Below, in pieces: positions 50,199-63,438 of a DNA stretch of 64,000 bases (within the stretch, counting starts at the first letter, position 1; each line of letters starts with the position of its first letter). The position numbers were made by a program, and so were the translations under genes. Below the pieces are notes generated by a model. The model made no database searches and had not been told where the DNA came from. It saw nothing but the letters and a program-made list of their open reading frames with translations. The stretch is from positions 40,809,668 through 40,873,667 of the forward strand of contig CM043787.1 in the NCBI GenBank assembly GCA_023974075.1. The letters are read 5' to 3'. Source of the stretch: Chaenocephalus aceratus. Taxonomy: Eukaryota > Chordata > Actinopteri > Perciformes > Channichthyidae.

Positions 50199-51652
50199 CT
50201 TCTCCCGCTTATCCGTGGTCGGGTCGCGGGGTAGCAGTTCCAGCAGAGAGCCCCAAACTTCCCTTTCCCTGGCCACATCAACCAGCTCTGACTGGGGGAT
50301 CCCAAGGCGCTCCCAGGCCAGCGAAGAGATATAATCCCTCCACCTGGTCCTAGGTCTACCCCTTGGTCTCTTCCCAGCTGGACGTGCCTGGAACACCTCC
50401 CTAGGGAGGCGCCCAGGTGGCATCCTAACTAGGTGCCTGAACCACCTCAACTGGCTCCTTTCGACGCGAAGGAGGAGCGGCTCAACTCCGAGCGGCTCAA
50501 CTCCGAGCGGCTCAACTCCGAGCGGCTCAACTCCGAGCGGCTCAACTCCGAGCGGCTCAACTCCGAGCGGCTCAACTCCGAGTCCCTCCCTGATGACTGA
50601 ACTTCTCACCTTATCCCTAAGGGAGACGCCAGCCACCCTGCGGAGAAAACCCATCTCGGCCGCTTGTATCCGCGATCTCGTTCTTTCGGTCATGACCCAT
50701 CCTTCATGACCATAGGTGAGGGTAGGAACGAAAATGGCGAGAGCTTTGCCTTCTGGCTCAGCTCCCTTTTCGTCACAACGGTGCGGTAAAGCGACTGCAG
50801 TACCGCTCCCGCTGCTCCGATTCTCCGGCCCATCTCACGCTCCATTGTTCCCTCACTCGAGAACAAGACCCCGAGATACTTGAACTCCTTCACTTGGGGT
50901 AAGGACTCATTCCCTACTTGGAGTGGACAGTCCATCGGTTTCCTGCTGAGAACCATGGCCTCAGATTTGGAGGTGCTGATCCTCATCCCAGCCGCTTCAC
51001 ACTCGGTTGCGAACCGATCCAGTGAGTGCTGAAGGTCGCAGACCGATGAAGCCATTAGAACCACATCATCTGCAAAAAGCAGTGGTGCAATCCTTAGTCC
51101 ACCGAACTGCAGACCCCCCCCCCCACGACTACGCCTCGAAATCCGATCCATGTATATTACAAACAGGATTGGTGACAAAGCGCAGCCCTGGCGGAGGCCA
51201 ACCCTCACCGGAAATGGGTCCGACTTACTGCCGAGGACCCGGACACAGCTCTCGCTTTGGGAGTACAGAGATTGGATGGCCCTGAGTAGAGACCCCCTCA
51301 CCCCATACTCCTGCAGCACCTCCCACAGTAACTCCCTGGGAACTCGGTCATACGCCTTCTCCAAGTCTACAAAACACATGTAGACCGGATAAGCGTACTC
51401 CCAGGCCCCCTCCAGGATCCTTGCGAGAGTAAACAGCTGATCCGTCGTTCCACGACCAGGACGGAATCCGCATTGTTCCTCCTCAATCTGAGGTTCGACA
51501 ATCGGCCTGACCCTCCTTTCGAGTACCTTAGAGTAAACTTTCCCGGGGAGGCTGAGTAGTGTGATGCCTCTGTAATTGGCACACACCCTCTGACCCCCCT
51601 TTTTAAAAAGGGAACCACCACCCCGGTCTGCCACTCCTTCCGTACTCATTAC
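50199..51652 (-). mobile_element. Rex3 (RTE-clade) retrotransposon, 5'-truncated (copy B)
   Basis: A minus-strand ORF of about 319 codons (51649-50690) covers most of the RT domain: GFRPGRGTTDQLFTLA, VDLEKAYDRVPRELLWEVL, GLRQGCALSPILFVIYMDRI, LLFADDVVLMAS (the catalytic F-A-D-D box), MRISTSKSEAMVLSRK and LPQVKEFKYLGVLFSSEG. One frameshift then separates it from the C-terminal part, MTERTRSRIQAAEMGF onward (50693-50205). The N-terminal endonuclease is missing, so the copy is dead on arrival, as usual for 5'-truncated LINE insertions. Confidence 0.9.
50477..50581 (-). repeat. 15-bp coding minisatellite in Rex3 (7 units, copy B)
   Basis: Seven units of the array that has six at 37861-37950. Confidence 0.9.
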
Positions 51653-52996
51653 CAGGCTGACAAATCCTCATTTACACTTCTCAACTATGTTTGGTACTCT
51701 CTGCAGGGGTTTTCTCTGTATGGGAATTAACAGAGTTAACAGGCCTGCCTGGTTTCATCAAGTTGTCCTAACAACCCTTTTGTACACCCCGACAGTTTCC
51801 TAAAGAGTAGCGTAATTAATGAGAGAAAATTAACATGTGATGATTTTACCTTTTTGCAACAAAGGAGCAAGATTTTCTAAGCCGTAGCTAATTTGAAAGA
51901 CCTTTCCTCTGAAACTGTGTACTGGCGTAGGAGGCTGTCTGTCTTAAGAATCGCACCTTTTTAATTAATTGAGTGCATGTCCCATGCACATGCATGGAGA
52001 GGAGTATCATGTGAATATCATGCTGCTTTCAGATTAATTTAATTTAGTAGGGAAGCTATTACATGAATATACAAATGATTCTCTGAAAAGCAGCTACAGA
52101 TTTGTTCACAATCACAACAGACGGAAAATGTATAAAATAAATATATGTTATGTCTGAGTCTATTTTAAACCTGACAGAGAGAATTAGCACTTTATGGGAT
52201 CTTTCCTTATACTTTGTATGCAATTTCACCACCTCTAAAAAATACCTTTCACTCTATAGCATTTCCCAATTTCTTTACCAACAATGTACAGTATAACAAA
52301 ACATTTACATAATGTATGCCTGTGGAGTTATTAAACCCTGATACCGACATGCAATTTAAACCTTACGGACACACAGCATCTACTGTAGTGAAGCATACAC
52401 TTTATGTACACATATACTGCACATCAGAGAACTAATCAAAATCAAAAATGTCTCAGTTTGTACTCTTCTACTGTGTTGTGGCTTTCTTATTGCTTTTTCT
52501 GCCTTCACACACCTTTCTACTCCCATCTCTCAATCTTTCCACCTGATCTTCTATATCGACCACTGGTCTGCCTGTGGCTATGGAGTTGTGTATTGTGTGT
52601 TTCATTGAAGCAGTGCGGCTATTAGCTGACCTGGCTTCAGATCATAAGGCACAGTCTCACACAGTCACACAAACTCTCCTGTGCAAACACACATGCTCAT
52701 TATCATATATATGAGAAATTAAGAATATTCATGATGAATGAGTTGTACGTTAAATCAAATGCATGAATAATGTATGTACATAATCAACCTCCCTATGCAG
52801 ATGTACTCATATATGCAAGCACTCATAAATACAGAAAGAGTACACACATGACGACTACTTCACTTACACACACAATGTCAATTAATTGCTGGATCAATCA
52901 TGAAAGGGATCCATTAATAGAGGATAATAGAAAAATGAACCTCACCCTCCTTAGTGTTTGAAGAAGCCGCCTCCTCTCATGCTGTCAGTCAACACT

Positions 52997-53115
<119 letters not shown>

Positions 53116-53575
53116 GACTGTGTTACAATCTCATGGCTGCTCTCTCACCCTCTTTCACACATTCTATCTTGTTGTCTCTTTGTTGACAGCTGATAAAGAC
53201 ACAGCTGAAAAGACTGTCTGGCTGAAATGTCTGAAAGCATGTGGCACAGGAACACAAACACCCACACACATCAAGAGAATTATAAGGACTTCCATATTCA
53301 TTTATCACCACCCCTCTGCCTCTGTAAATATGTCTCTCACTCACTTGGGTCACTTCTGACTGTCTCATTCTGGTGGTCCTTTCTCTACATGCTGCATGTC
53401 TGTTCCCCCTTCACGACCCATTCCCTGTCACTCACAAACAACACACAAACACACACGTGTTGTCAGATTACCTTCTTTAAACTTTAGTCTTTTAACTGCA
53501 GTGGGTGCAGCTGAATTCCTGTGAGTCACACTTCAGCACTTTATTGATCCAGTGTGTGTTTTCAGATCCACAGAA

Positions 53576-53579
<4 letters not shown>

Positions 53580-53672
<93 letters not shown>

Positions 53673-53741
53673 TTTGCATGCGTTTACTCTAGTTATTTGT
53701 TCTTATCATCTATATCACACATTCTAACCAGGACCAAAACA

Positions 53742-53815
<74 letters not shown>
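53580..53815. repeat. two (GT)n arrays (copy B)
   Basis: GT arrays at 53580-53671 and 53744-53815; counterpart of 40970-41168. Confidence 0.93.
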
Positions 53816-53816
<1 letters not shown>

Positions 53817-56004
53817 AAAAAAATCCACATTCCACTTACTTCTAAACTCAGACTCCTCAGCATTATTACCTCATCTCCCTGTGCTAACACACACTCTATG
53901 CATATTACATGAGCATAGCTTTTATATCCTGCTATATTTCACATAATTATGCATATGCTGTATGAGAAATGTGTAAATGTTTATATGGATGAATGTAAGC
54001 ACAAGTGGGTGTTAAAAGGGCACAATACATTTTACAGTATAACTGCTACAATGCAAAATACACTATACAGTATATAGTCAGTTATGGTCGATTAACTTAG
54101 CAAGTACTTGAGCAAATGTCTTACAATGCATATTGTACACTGGAAGCCATCAGTCAGTATAGTCAACAATATCAAAAGTCATGGTCAATGAAAACTGCAC
54201 TCAGAACCTTCAAATTTCACAGATTTTGGAAAAGATTCTTTAGGAAGAAAAAGGTATAAAGTTGTCATTATCTTTTTGGATTACCTCCTACTGCTCTGCA
54301 CCCTGCTTCCTTCCAGCCTTTTACTTTTAATACAGTTGGCCATCTACACTTCTTCATTATGTGTTAAAGCATGATGCTAGCAGAAAGTAGATACATTTAT
54401 ACACTTATACTGTACCTGACTGAGCATTGCATGTTACTTTATTCTTCTAGTCCATTAGATATCAGAGCAAAATACTTAGCTTTTTACTGCAATACATGAC
54501 ATGATGTTCTTCCAAATTGCAAACAAACTAAGATTTGACATTGAAAAAAAAGAAAACATCAAAAGAAAATAGCAGTTTTCCAATGATTTGGCCTTTGACC
54601 CCGAGACAGATTTTATTTGTTTGTTTTGTTTGAAAAATATGTGTTTGTGATCCATCAAATTGTCCAGTGATTCCTATCGTAGGGACACAACAATATACAG
54701 TACACTATTTATACTTTTTTAATGCAGGACTTTAACTTACAATAAAGTATATTGTTTTATCGTGGTTCTTAACTTAATGATCTGATGTCTTCTTACACGT
54801 GTCCTTCATAGTTATCAAATCCTTAGACTGATTAATTGATTTATTTGGTCGCTAAATAGATGTTTACATTGCATCGTTCTTTCAGCAGCTAGGGGTCCAG
54901 AACTTAGTCATGCAAACTTTAACAAGACACATCGCTGTTTGAGAAATCGAAACCTGTGACCTTTCCTTAATGTGATGGTCTCTTAAACCAAAAGGTTGCT
55001 TTGCTGCGTCTTTATTGAAAGATGCAGTATCCTGTTATATAATCCTGCTCAAAAGTTAGATCTCTTTATTCATTCCCTGTTAGCTGATGCTGCTAACTAG
55101 AGAGATATCTGCTGGGTGCAATTTTGGAATCAACCAAAAATATGTGGATCACACCCACTGCATTACAACAGGTGTCCTGTGTGCAAAGGTCATAGCCATC
55201 ATGTAAACGTCTTGTGCTCAGAATTTGCTAGGAAAATGTAAATGGAGTAGCAGATTGGAGGGTTCTTTGACACAATTAACATTTATTCAAAAAGTGAACA
55301 TTATTTTGTTATTTGTTTAGAGAAAATGTGTTTTTTATCTGGGAGAAAAGATTATATCGCCTCGGTTGCTGTTGTGCATGGCGGGAGAAGGATGTTCCAT
55401 GACTGGCAAGAGAGGGTGAAAAGTTGGAAAAACTGAAAACTGGAAACAGACAGACTGGCACTGTGAAAAGAAGATTTAACAGCCATTAGTGCAGTGCCTG
55501 GTGAGGAAGGGAGGATTTGATTCCAAGTGTGTTGCCCAGCACAAACTTGCAGAGACCAGGCTGTGGCTGCCATATGGGACTGGCATAATAATTGGACTCA
55601 TACCAAATGATATGCAGCCTGTGCAGTAGTCACCATGGTCTTGTCAATAGAAATGATTAGCACAGTCAACTAGAGTTTGAATTCGTGGTAGGGAGTAGAC
55701 ATCCAACTGGAATAGCTCACTTGAACTTGAGTGTCAGAGGACAGGAGAAAAAGCAGAAGTCACCGTGGAGATGTCAGAACATACAGTACTGAAGCAATTA
55801 TAGGGAAAGTAATGGCATGCATCAGTGTATGACCTGCCAAACTGTTAACTATTTGGACTGGAGTAGCTGAATAGAAGCAGCACAACAACAATGCACTTTA
55901 TTATTGTTATTTATACACTTTCCACAAATATCCCACAAAAATGGAATAGACAAAAATGGTTAATATAACTTTTTTATACTTTGCTTTTTGATCTTTTATA
56001 TCAA

Positions 56005-56045
56005 TTGTACGTGTGTTGGAAGGGCTTTGTGCCTGTGGACATTTA

Positions 56046-56114
<69 letters not shown>

Positions 56115-56121
56115 CACACTC

Positions 56122-56186
<65 letters not shown>
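56005..56186. repeat. 42-bp segment plus (CA)n array (copy B)
   Basis: Counterpart of 43359-43544. Confidence 0.9.
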
Positions 56187-56189
<3 letters not shown>

Positions 56190-56447
56190 GAGACGGCGGA
56201 GAGAACGCGCTCCGAGGTGTGGTTAAACTTTACCCGTCTCGATGCTCGTTGCCTAAAGTGCAATAAGAGTTTAGCATGTAAGCGCGGTAACACGAGCAAT
56301 TTGTCTAAACATTTAGCAAAAGTGCTCCACATTCAGACGGAGGAATGCACCGGGTTGGACTGTCTTTCTCGCAGCTCTGTAGCCCCATCCACGACTAACG
56401 TTTCCACGTCAGGTATTATGTATGCTAGCAGCAACACACAGAGTTAA
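56187..56447 (+). pseudogene. BED zinc-finger fragment (copy B)
   Basis: Identical reading to 43545-43805. Unlike the Rex3 region, this segment shows no differences between the copies that I can see. Confidence 0.65.
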
Positions 56448-56639
56448 CTACATTATACAAACATGGGCTAATGATTAGAGGTAACAGAGTTATTTATTTT
56501 GTTAGTTTTGTTCACAATTTTGTTTAGTTAGTGTACCTTATTTTTTTCTCCAAAATAACCGATACAAGTACCGTTAAAAGACCGGACCGATAAGCGGTAT
56601 CGATAAAAGTAGTAGGAGCTTACCGTTAAAACCGTAACG

Positions 56640-56640
<1 letters not shown>

Positions 56641-56677
<37 letters not shown>

Positions 56678-56779
56678 CACACACTCACACACTCACTCAC
56701 TCACTCACTCACTCACTCACTCACTCACTCACTCACTCACTCACTCACTCACTCACTCACTCCTCACTCACTCACACTA

Positions 56780-56815
<36 letters not shown>

Positions 56816-56838
56816 ACACACGCACGCACGCACGCACA
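56641..56838. repeat. (CA)n and (CACT)n compound array (copy B)
   Basis: Counterpart of 44001-44180 with more CACT units. Confidence 0.93.
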
Positions 56839-57849
56839 CTCACTCAACTACGTCCACTTATGCTGCATGCGTTACCTGATAATGGCATGCTGTGGGTGTA
56901 CTAAGGTGTTATGCTGGAGTGGCTGACCTAATGCATTAGATTGAGCTCACTGTCAGGTCTTTAAGTAGCTGGGATCAGAGGCAGATACACAGCTAATGGA
57001 TCCTTCTCTCTGTGGGTGGAATAACACAGCGTTAACTCTATTAAAAGTGGTGCTAACTAAAAAAACACCTAACTTAACTTTCAAAAAATGAGGAGACAAC
57101 TACTGGACTGCATTTACATCATAGCCATTTGTATTTCCGTATTCGTTTCTGTAATAAACAGCCAATCCTTTTTTTAAAGTTTAGGATTTAAACTGCAAAG
57201 TGAAATACATATTTCTTTAGATTATACTGATACAGGTTATATTTATTGAGTCTATGTTTTCAGAGCTTTGGGCAATATTACATTGTGTTGCATATCACTC
57301 AGTAACATAATTTTTTTAAGCAGAGTATGTTTCGGTGGTAATTCTTTTGACAGCTGTTTAGCTTTGTTTTGGATAAAAGATTAGTTTGAAACAAGTATGC
57401 AGTCCAAGATAGCTACAATCCAAGTCTTGGGGTATTGTGACTGGCTGTGAGCCCAGAACTGGCTGTACTGTATGCCCATGGGAAATTCCATTGACAGTAA
57501 ATTGAAAATTGAAATGCCAGAAAGCGTGTGCAATAGGAAGAATAATATGACGATATAGTGATTCATAAGCTTTGTGTAAAGAAAGGATTGGTGCTTCTGC
57601 AATACGAAGCAAATATCTTTGATCAGTCTTTTAGAGAAATGCTTTGATCATATCTGAGCAGTAGGCATTTCTGTCAGGAGGTTCACTTTTTCTGTTTATA
57701 TAAACGTACATCATCACTGTAATTCTAGGATCAGTTAATATCACTGTGAGAATATTAACAGTTGGAGATGAACTGAAGCTTTGTGTCTGCATATCAACAT
57801 AACATGGTAGAGAAGACATAAAGAAAAATAAAAGTTTCTCCGTCTGATA

Positions 57850-58049
57850 CGGGGCTGTGGCTCAGTGGGTAGTGTGCTGGCCTTCAAATCAGGGGATAGC
57901 AAGTTCGAGTCCCACTGCAGTCAGCATGTCGTTGTGTCCCTGGCAAGACACTTCACCCCAAATTGCTCCTGTGGGGATTGTCCACAGTACTGAATGTATG
58001 TAAGTCGCTTTGGATAAAAGCGTCTAACAAATGACATGTAATGTAATAT
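57850..58049 (+). mobile_element. tRNA-derived SINE
   Basis: The head GGGGCTGTGGCTCAGTGGGT (A-box region) and AGTTCGAGTCCC (B box) have tRNA spacing. The tail GTCGCTTTGGATAAAAGCGT followed by CTAACAAATGACATGTAATG is common to fish SINEs and their partner LINEs. It lies 0.14 kb before the second FNIII exon, in sense orientation. Confidence 0.85.
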
Positions 58050-58186
58050 AATGATATCCTGGTGATCATCTTTTGTTGTGCAATGTATTTTCTTTGTGCT
58101 GTTTTATGCAAGCTTTTGCATATTTGTTAAGTATACGTTTTAAAATGTCTACATCTTCCCTGCTCGTGTGTGTGTCCCCTCTCTAG

Positions 58187-58367
58187 AACAAGCAGAACGT
58201 GCTCTCAAAGCAGATAGACCTCAAGGGCAAGGAGCCAGAGAAGGGTGTGCTGCTGTCCCACACCATATCAGACCTGAGGATCCCTCTGTCCTACGAGGTC
58301 CGACTGGCACCCATCACCACCTACAGCACCGGGGAGTACGCCAGTCGCACCATACAGTACTCAGAGC
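58187..58367 (+). CDS. mdga1: mdga1 exon: fibronectin III, second part
   Basis: The acceptor is ..CCCCTCTCTAG at 58186 and the donor is GTAAGT at 58368. It is 181 nt, phase 0 in and phase 1 out. It encodes NKQNVLSKQIDLKGKE, then SHTISDLRIPLSYEVRLAP and ITTYSTGEYASRTIQYSE. The L-x-x-P-x-S-Y-E-V-R-L motif is the usual F-strand of a fibronectin III domain and matches the MDGA1 pattern ..RVPHSYEVRLTP.. from memory. It completes the domain begun at 31589. Confidence 0.92.
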
Positions 58368-58493
58368 GTAAGTCTTATTGTAAACTACTAACTACCAAAC
58401 ATTTTTGTAACGTAATTATCTTTCATTTTTAGATACATATTGACAATGTACAAAGCATGTTGACTAAGCATAGCTGATTTTGTTTCCAAACAG

Positions 58494-58517
58494 CCTACAC
58501 TTACCCAAGACCTTCAG
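58494..58517 (+). CDS. mdga1: mdga1 24-nt linker microexon between FNIII and MAM
   Basis: The exon is bounded by ..TTTCCAAACAG at 58493 and GTGAGA at 58518. Both borders are phase 1, so it adds exactly eight codons: with the flanking split bases it reads P-Y-T-Y-P-R-P-S. Human MDGA1 has a short Pro/Ser-rich linker at this point (PINSPNLS in memory). The phases of the neighbouring exons (58367 out, 60267 in) fit with or without it, so it could be constitutive or skipped. Confidence 0.8.
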
Positions 58518-60266
58518 GTGAGACTTCTCTCTTAACTTCAATCTTCTGGTTTTTAAGGTTAAGCCTGGTGTTATGTCATGATTGAGGATAGGGTGTTGAA
58601 GTCAGGAGTGCACGTTCACATTTTACTGGCTAATTAAGCTTTAATGGTGAAATCAATATCAACACCATTTTGTAAAGGCAAAGTTTGACATGACCCTGCC
58701 TTGTTTTTGATTACATCTTGAGAGTGGGGGAACAGTGGAGAGAAATAAATAAAAGGATCAGTGTCATTTAATGTCATCTAAGTTTGGTAACATTGGAACG
58801 ATATGAGACCGGTTAATGCAAAAGGTTAATGAGCAAAATACTTCAAACACACTTGACGATACTACCTTAAAGGTGTGCCTCCTTTATCCCTGTTAGCTCC
58901 CCTCTCGCAAGTCCTTCACTCCCTGCTTCTCATCCTCACTCTTGCAATCCTTCTCTCTTTACAGTAAATTGCATCTTGTCTATTTTCTTCATTAAGAGAC
59001 ACCCCACATTTTTGCTGGCAGGAGTGGCAGTTGGCTCAGCCAGGGTAAAGCAATTAAAACAACAACATATTGGAACAGACTGCGAGAACAACAGTGCAAA
59101 TAGAAAGGAGCCCATGTAGTGGGGCTGGGTGTGAATAGTAATAGATTAGCTGACTGAAACAAAGAAGCACAAACGAGCCATCCTCGTGGGTATCCCAGGC
59201 CATATGCATCTGCAGCGGACTGTGTGAGTGCTTGGGAAGCTCTCACAGAATCTGTCAGCTTGGATGGTTTTCGATAGCTGTCGTTGAACTCGTTTGCCTC
59301 TATTTCCATTTGTTTGGTGAGTCTGTGATAATGGCAGAGCACTCCAAATGGGCTAATGGAGGGGATGACATACTGTAGAGAGAAGCCCTTCTATCTGGCT
59401 TAACAAGACACGTCACCATCACGGATAATGGCATTTCTCTTTCCACATGTTTTTGTTAAATGATATATTTTTCTCCATTTCGTTGTATGTGATTAAATCC
59501 AAAAGTAAAAGTTCTAAACATGCCAAAAAAAATCTGCCTTATATATCTCACACATATTTCACAATGTATACAGATTCAAGATCCCATTTTCCCCGTTTAG
59601 AGAAGTTGTAGCGCTTTGCATGGAAGACTCTTCTTTAATGAATGTATGTTGGTCTTTTGTCCCTTGTTATAAGCAGCCTTTAAAGTGTTAACAAGTGTCA
59701 TATTTGAAATAAAGAATAACGAACTACCTCTAGCTTAAACCCAAGGTAGAGTAGATCTATAGCTTTTACCCTAAGTATTTTGTTCCAATGTCTATATATT
59801 GTTCTCCATAATATCTCCAGCCTTACCTTGTTTTTTCGTCAGAAGTCTTTTAAGAGTTAAACCTATTAACACTTTTATCTTCCTTTTTTTATGTCTAGCT
59901 TTTCTACATTTGACATGGCCTGGCCTAATCATAGTTACCTTTAAAGTGTTCTGCATGTAGGAGTCATGCATCAGAATGTGCATAATATGCATAATTCACT
60001 TTAAGTTTCACATTATACACCCTTCCTCCCACATTGTGCCTATCACTTTGTCAGTAATTGCCTGACTGTCTGATCTTCACATTTGAATTGCATATTGCAG
60101 AGGTTATTATATAGCTATATCGTTGCCATTAATATTACGGTAAAAGTGGGTCGGTAAAAAAAACCTGAAGATTATGTCATCGGCAGTTTGTGATGTCAAA
60201 TGCTTTAAATGTCACTGATCAAAAAAAAAATCTTGTTTTTTCTCCACATACACACACACCTCCCAG
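58518..60266 (+). other. mdga1 intron before the MAM exons
   Basis: 1.75 kb, AT-rich. A segment at about 59004-59100 is inverted relative to one at about 61705-61800. No other element was recognised. Confidence 0.7.
59004..59100 (-). repeat. arm of an inverted repeat flanking the MAM exons
   Basis: The complement reads ..TTCCAATATGTTGTTGTTTT AATTGCTTTACC.. ACTCCTGCCAG and closely matches 61705-61800. Confidence 0.65.
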
Positions 60267-60419
60267 ACCATGTGTGTGGTTTTGAGGATCAGAGGATCTG
60301 TGGTTTCTCTCAAGACCGGAGTGATGTCTTCGACTGGACGAGACAAAATCACCTATCCCAGAATCCCAAGCGATCTGCCAATACCGGACCCGAGACTGAC
60401 CGCAGTGGAACCAAGGAAG
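60267..60419 (+). CDS. mdga1: mdga1 exon: MAM domain, first part
   Basis: The acceptor is ..CACACCTCCCAG at 60266 and the donor is GTGAGG at 60420. It is 153 nt, phase 1 both sides. It reads DHVCGFEDQRICGFSQDRSD, then VFDWTRQNHLSQNPKRS and NTGPETDRSGTKE. This is the MAM signature: C-x-F-E-D, a second Cys five residues on, the aromatic-D-W core, and TGP-x-x-D. MAM domains are adhesive extracellular modules; in MDGAs this one is membrane-proximal and precedes the GPI signal. Confidence 0.93.
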
Positions 60420-60598
60420 GTGAGGAAACCAGGGAAATATTGTATTTACAGTTTCAGTTCTATGTATTGTCGTCAAAGTATTACAGAGACAGGGCTGTAT
60501 ATAATACACAATGCACAATTGTACAACATTGTAATTACATGAATTTGTTCTGTTTCATTCGATCCTCGGACAATAGAGTGTTGTCTTGTACGTTTCAG

Positions 60599-60760
60599 GG
60601 TACTACATGTACATTGAAGCATCACGGCCGCGCACTGAGGGGGACAAGTCTCGTCTGCTTTCTCCACTTTTTAATGTGACCTCAGTCAGAGGCCCCAAGG
60701 GCTCCGGCAGAGTCCCATACTGTGTCGCTTTCTACTACCACATGAAGGGCAAGCATATTG
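60599..60760 (+). CDS. mdga1: mdga1 exon: MAM domain, second part
   Basis: The acceptor is ..GTACGTTTCAG at 60598 and the donor is GTGAGT at 60761. It is 162 nt, phase 1 both sides. It encodes [19 protein letters not shown], then [13 protein letters not shown] and [16 protein letters not shown], containing the conserved third MAM cysteine and the F-x-Y-H-M-x-G motif. The loop VRGPKGSGR between LFNVTS and PYC appears longer than in human MDGA1 (from memory). The remaining MAM exons are not in the final 3.2 kb of the window. Confidence 0.92.
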
Positions 60761-61374
60761 GTGAGTAATACAACAAAACATAATTTGTCTCTCAAAAACA
60801 CAAATGGTTATACAGTAGTGGGCACGCTCATACTCATTTCAATCGTGGTTCTCATATAGCTGAGCACCTGTCAAAGCTGAACTCTCCTCTTGATCCCCGC
60901 TTGTAGAGCTTGTCAGAAACAACATTGTATGTGTGTGTATGTGTGGGAGTGAGAAGGAGGGGGTAGGGGCGTTACTAAAGTTCTGTTTGTTTCTTCTTGT
61001 GCCTCAGTGTGTATTTGGAGGTGGCTGAAGGGGGCAGTGGGTGTGTGATTAATGGTAGTGGCAAGACACAATCAGTCATTTGGGGGAGCTGTTCATCATA
61101 ATATGCTCCGTCACACAGCTAGAATGCATACATCTTGTAGCCAACACACCTGCACACACACTTTGACACAGGAATGGATTCACACAAAAAACGTACAGTA
61201 GAAGTTGCAAATACATAAAGGCACACACACACATTTGTTCACAGACACGCACACATACACAATGTTGATTTATGTGTCCATAGCACAAGCCTGCAGGCTT
61301 CACTGTAACATTTGTTACATTCTGACCTGCCCTGCCTCCTAAGGATATTATAGTGTTTGGAAGGGCACAACGTT

Positions 61375-61463
<89 letters not shown>

Positions 61464-61507
61464 TAAATGTCCACAGGCACAAAGCTCTTCCAACACACGT
61501 AAAAGTG

Positions 61508-61605
<98 letters not shown>
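61375..61605. repeat. two (GT)n arrays around a 40-bp segment
   Basis: GT arrays at 61375-61462 and 61509-61605 enclose the inverted copy (61462-61501) of the 42-bp segment found at 43359-43400. Confidence 0.92.
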
Positions 61606-61704
61606 AAAACAAGGAGACGAGTAAATGCTAAATCAGTCACAGAGCGCTTGCTTACGATTAGTACATGCTGTTTGCAGTTATGCCCAGCACTGCTACAAGT
61701 CCTC

Positions 61705-61800
61705 CCTCAATTTACTCTGTTGTTTTCCCAGTCTCTTCCAATCTGTTGTCACTTTAATTGCCTTACCTTGGCAGAGCTCACACTCCTGCCAGGAAGACAC
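61705..61800 (+). repeat. second arm of the inverted repeat flanking the MAM exons
   Basis: ..TTCCAATCTGTTGTCACTTT AATTGCCTTACC.. ACTCCTGCCAG; see 59004-59100. Confidence 0.65.
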
Positions 61801-63086
61801 TGTGTGACTCTTAATGACCAAAAGAAACAAGACGAGGATAAGAAAGAGGGGTCAGTGAGAGGAGAGACGATATTAGAAGAGTGAGGGAAGGACGGGGGTG
61901 CCTTGGGTAGGAATAGAACGCTCTAATGAAGAGGAAGGGAGAGCAAGCAAAGAGGATGGTAGGAAAAAGAGATGGACAAAGAATGAAGTGCAAGAACAAA
62001 GGAAGCATGAGCAAACAAGTATGAGGAGGCATTGAAGGGAGCTAAAAAAAAAAAGCCTAGAATGGAGAGCTGCAGTAGAGGCCATCAACTTGTTAATGTT
62101 CAGAAGTAGTGAGAGGATGGAAGAGCCAGTGAGTTATCCTGAAGCACTCTAACAAGCTTCAATGTACTCAATCGTATAGTGTTCAAGTACTGTCAATTGT
62201 AAAAGGGCTGTATATATTAAGAGCATTAAGGTACTTTGACACAAAGACATTTTTAGAAATGCTGTAGAAATGTTGCTCTTTTCTGACCCACATATACTTT
62301 AGCTGTTTTATAATCATGGTTTCATGTGGATATGAAACACGTGAACATATTTTTGAGGATTTTCAATTTGAAAAGAAAGCATATGATCTTTGAGGAGTTC
62401 AGATTTTTGGGTAGCAAATAGGCTAACACTGCAAATAAAGACCTCCCCATGTGATGTGTTTTGTTGTTCACCTTAATGTGCTTCTCTTTGGGCTTGCTGG
62501 CAGCAACAATAAACCACATTTAATTAGTTTTCTTTGGCATTAGGTAGTATTTCAGACCGGCTCAGATTTGCAGAGTGCCAATGGCAAGCTTTCCTAAAAT
62601 CACTGGATTATGTTCACTTCACAGTTATGTATAGCAAATTAGAGTTTGGGGTTGTTTAAATGTTTGAAATGTTGTATGCAGCTGTGGATTGTACTTTTTA
62701 TTACTTTTAATTAGTTTGCTGTACAAATATTGACAGAACTAGAAGATAATGGGGTGCCTGTGTGTCAGGTAAAATGCTTTGAAACGTTTTATGTCAACAC
62801 TCATTTTCGAAAAACCTTCTGATAAGCTTGTTGTCTAGCAAGGTTTAGCTAAGCCTAGATTTGACCTTTTTCTTTTGCTGCTGAATTGATGATCTAATCA
62901 GACATTTTAATAAACGTTTTTTTGCTTGTTGTTTGGCGGCATAAACTATAGTGTTGGCTCTCAGTTTAACACACCAGAATACGGAAACACAGCATCCCTC
63001 TTTAGGCGCAGATTATGGGCAGAGGGACAGGAGATCCCATGCAGGCCTTCTTTTGATTATAAATGTATCTTTTATTTAAGTTAAAA

Positions 63087-63088
<2 letters not shown>

Positions 63089-63152
<64 letters not shown>
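63089..63152. repeat. (GT)n microsatellite
   Basis: About 64 bp of GT. Confidence 0.96.
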
Positions 63153-63154
<2 letters not shown>

Positions 63155-63337
63155 ATCCGACTGTGTGTGTGGCTGTGTTTCTTTGCTGTCCTCCTCACTA
63201 ACGTTTGTACGAACAAGTAGCCCTGATAGAGTTGTGCTTTCTCCTCTGCGTCTCTGACATTAAAACACTCTCTGCTGTCCCTCGGTCCAATCAATAGACT
63301 GCTTATCAGAGTGCTTTTCCTTTTCTCGTGTGTTTGC

Positions 63338-63438
<101 letters not shown>

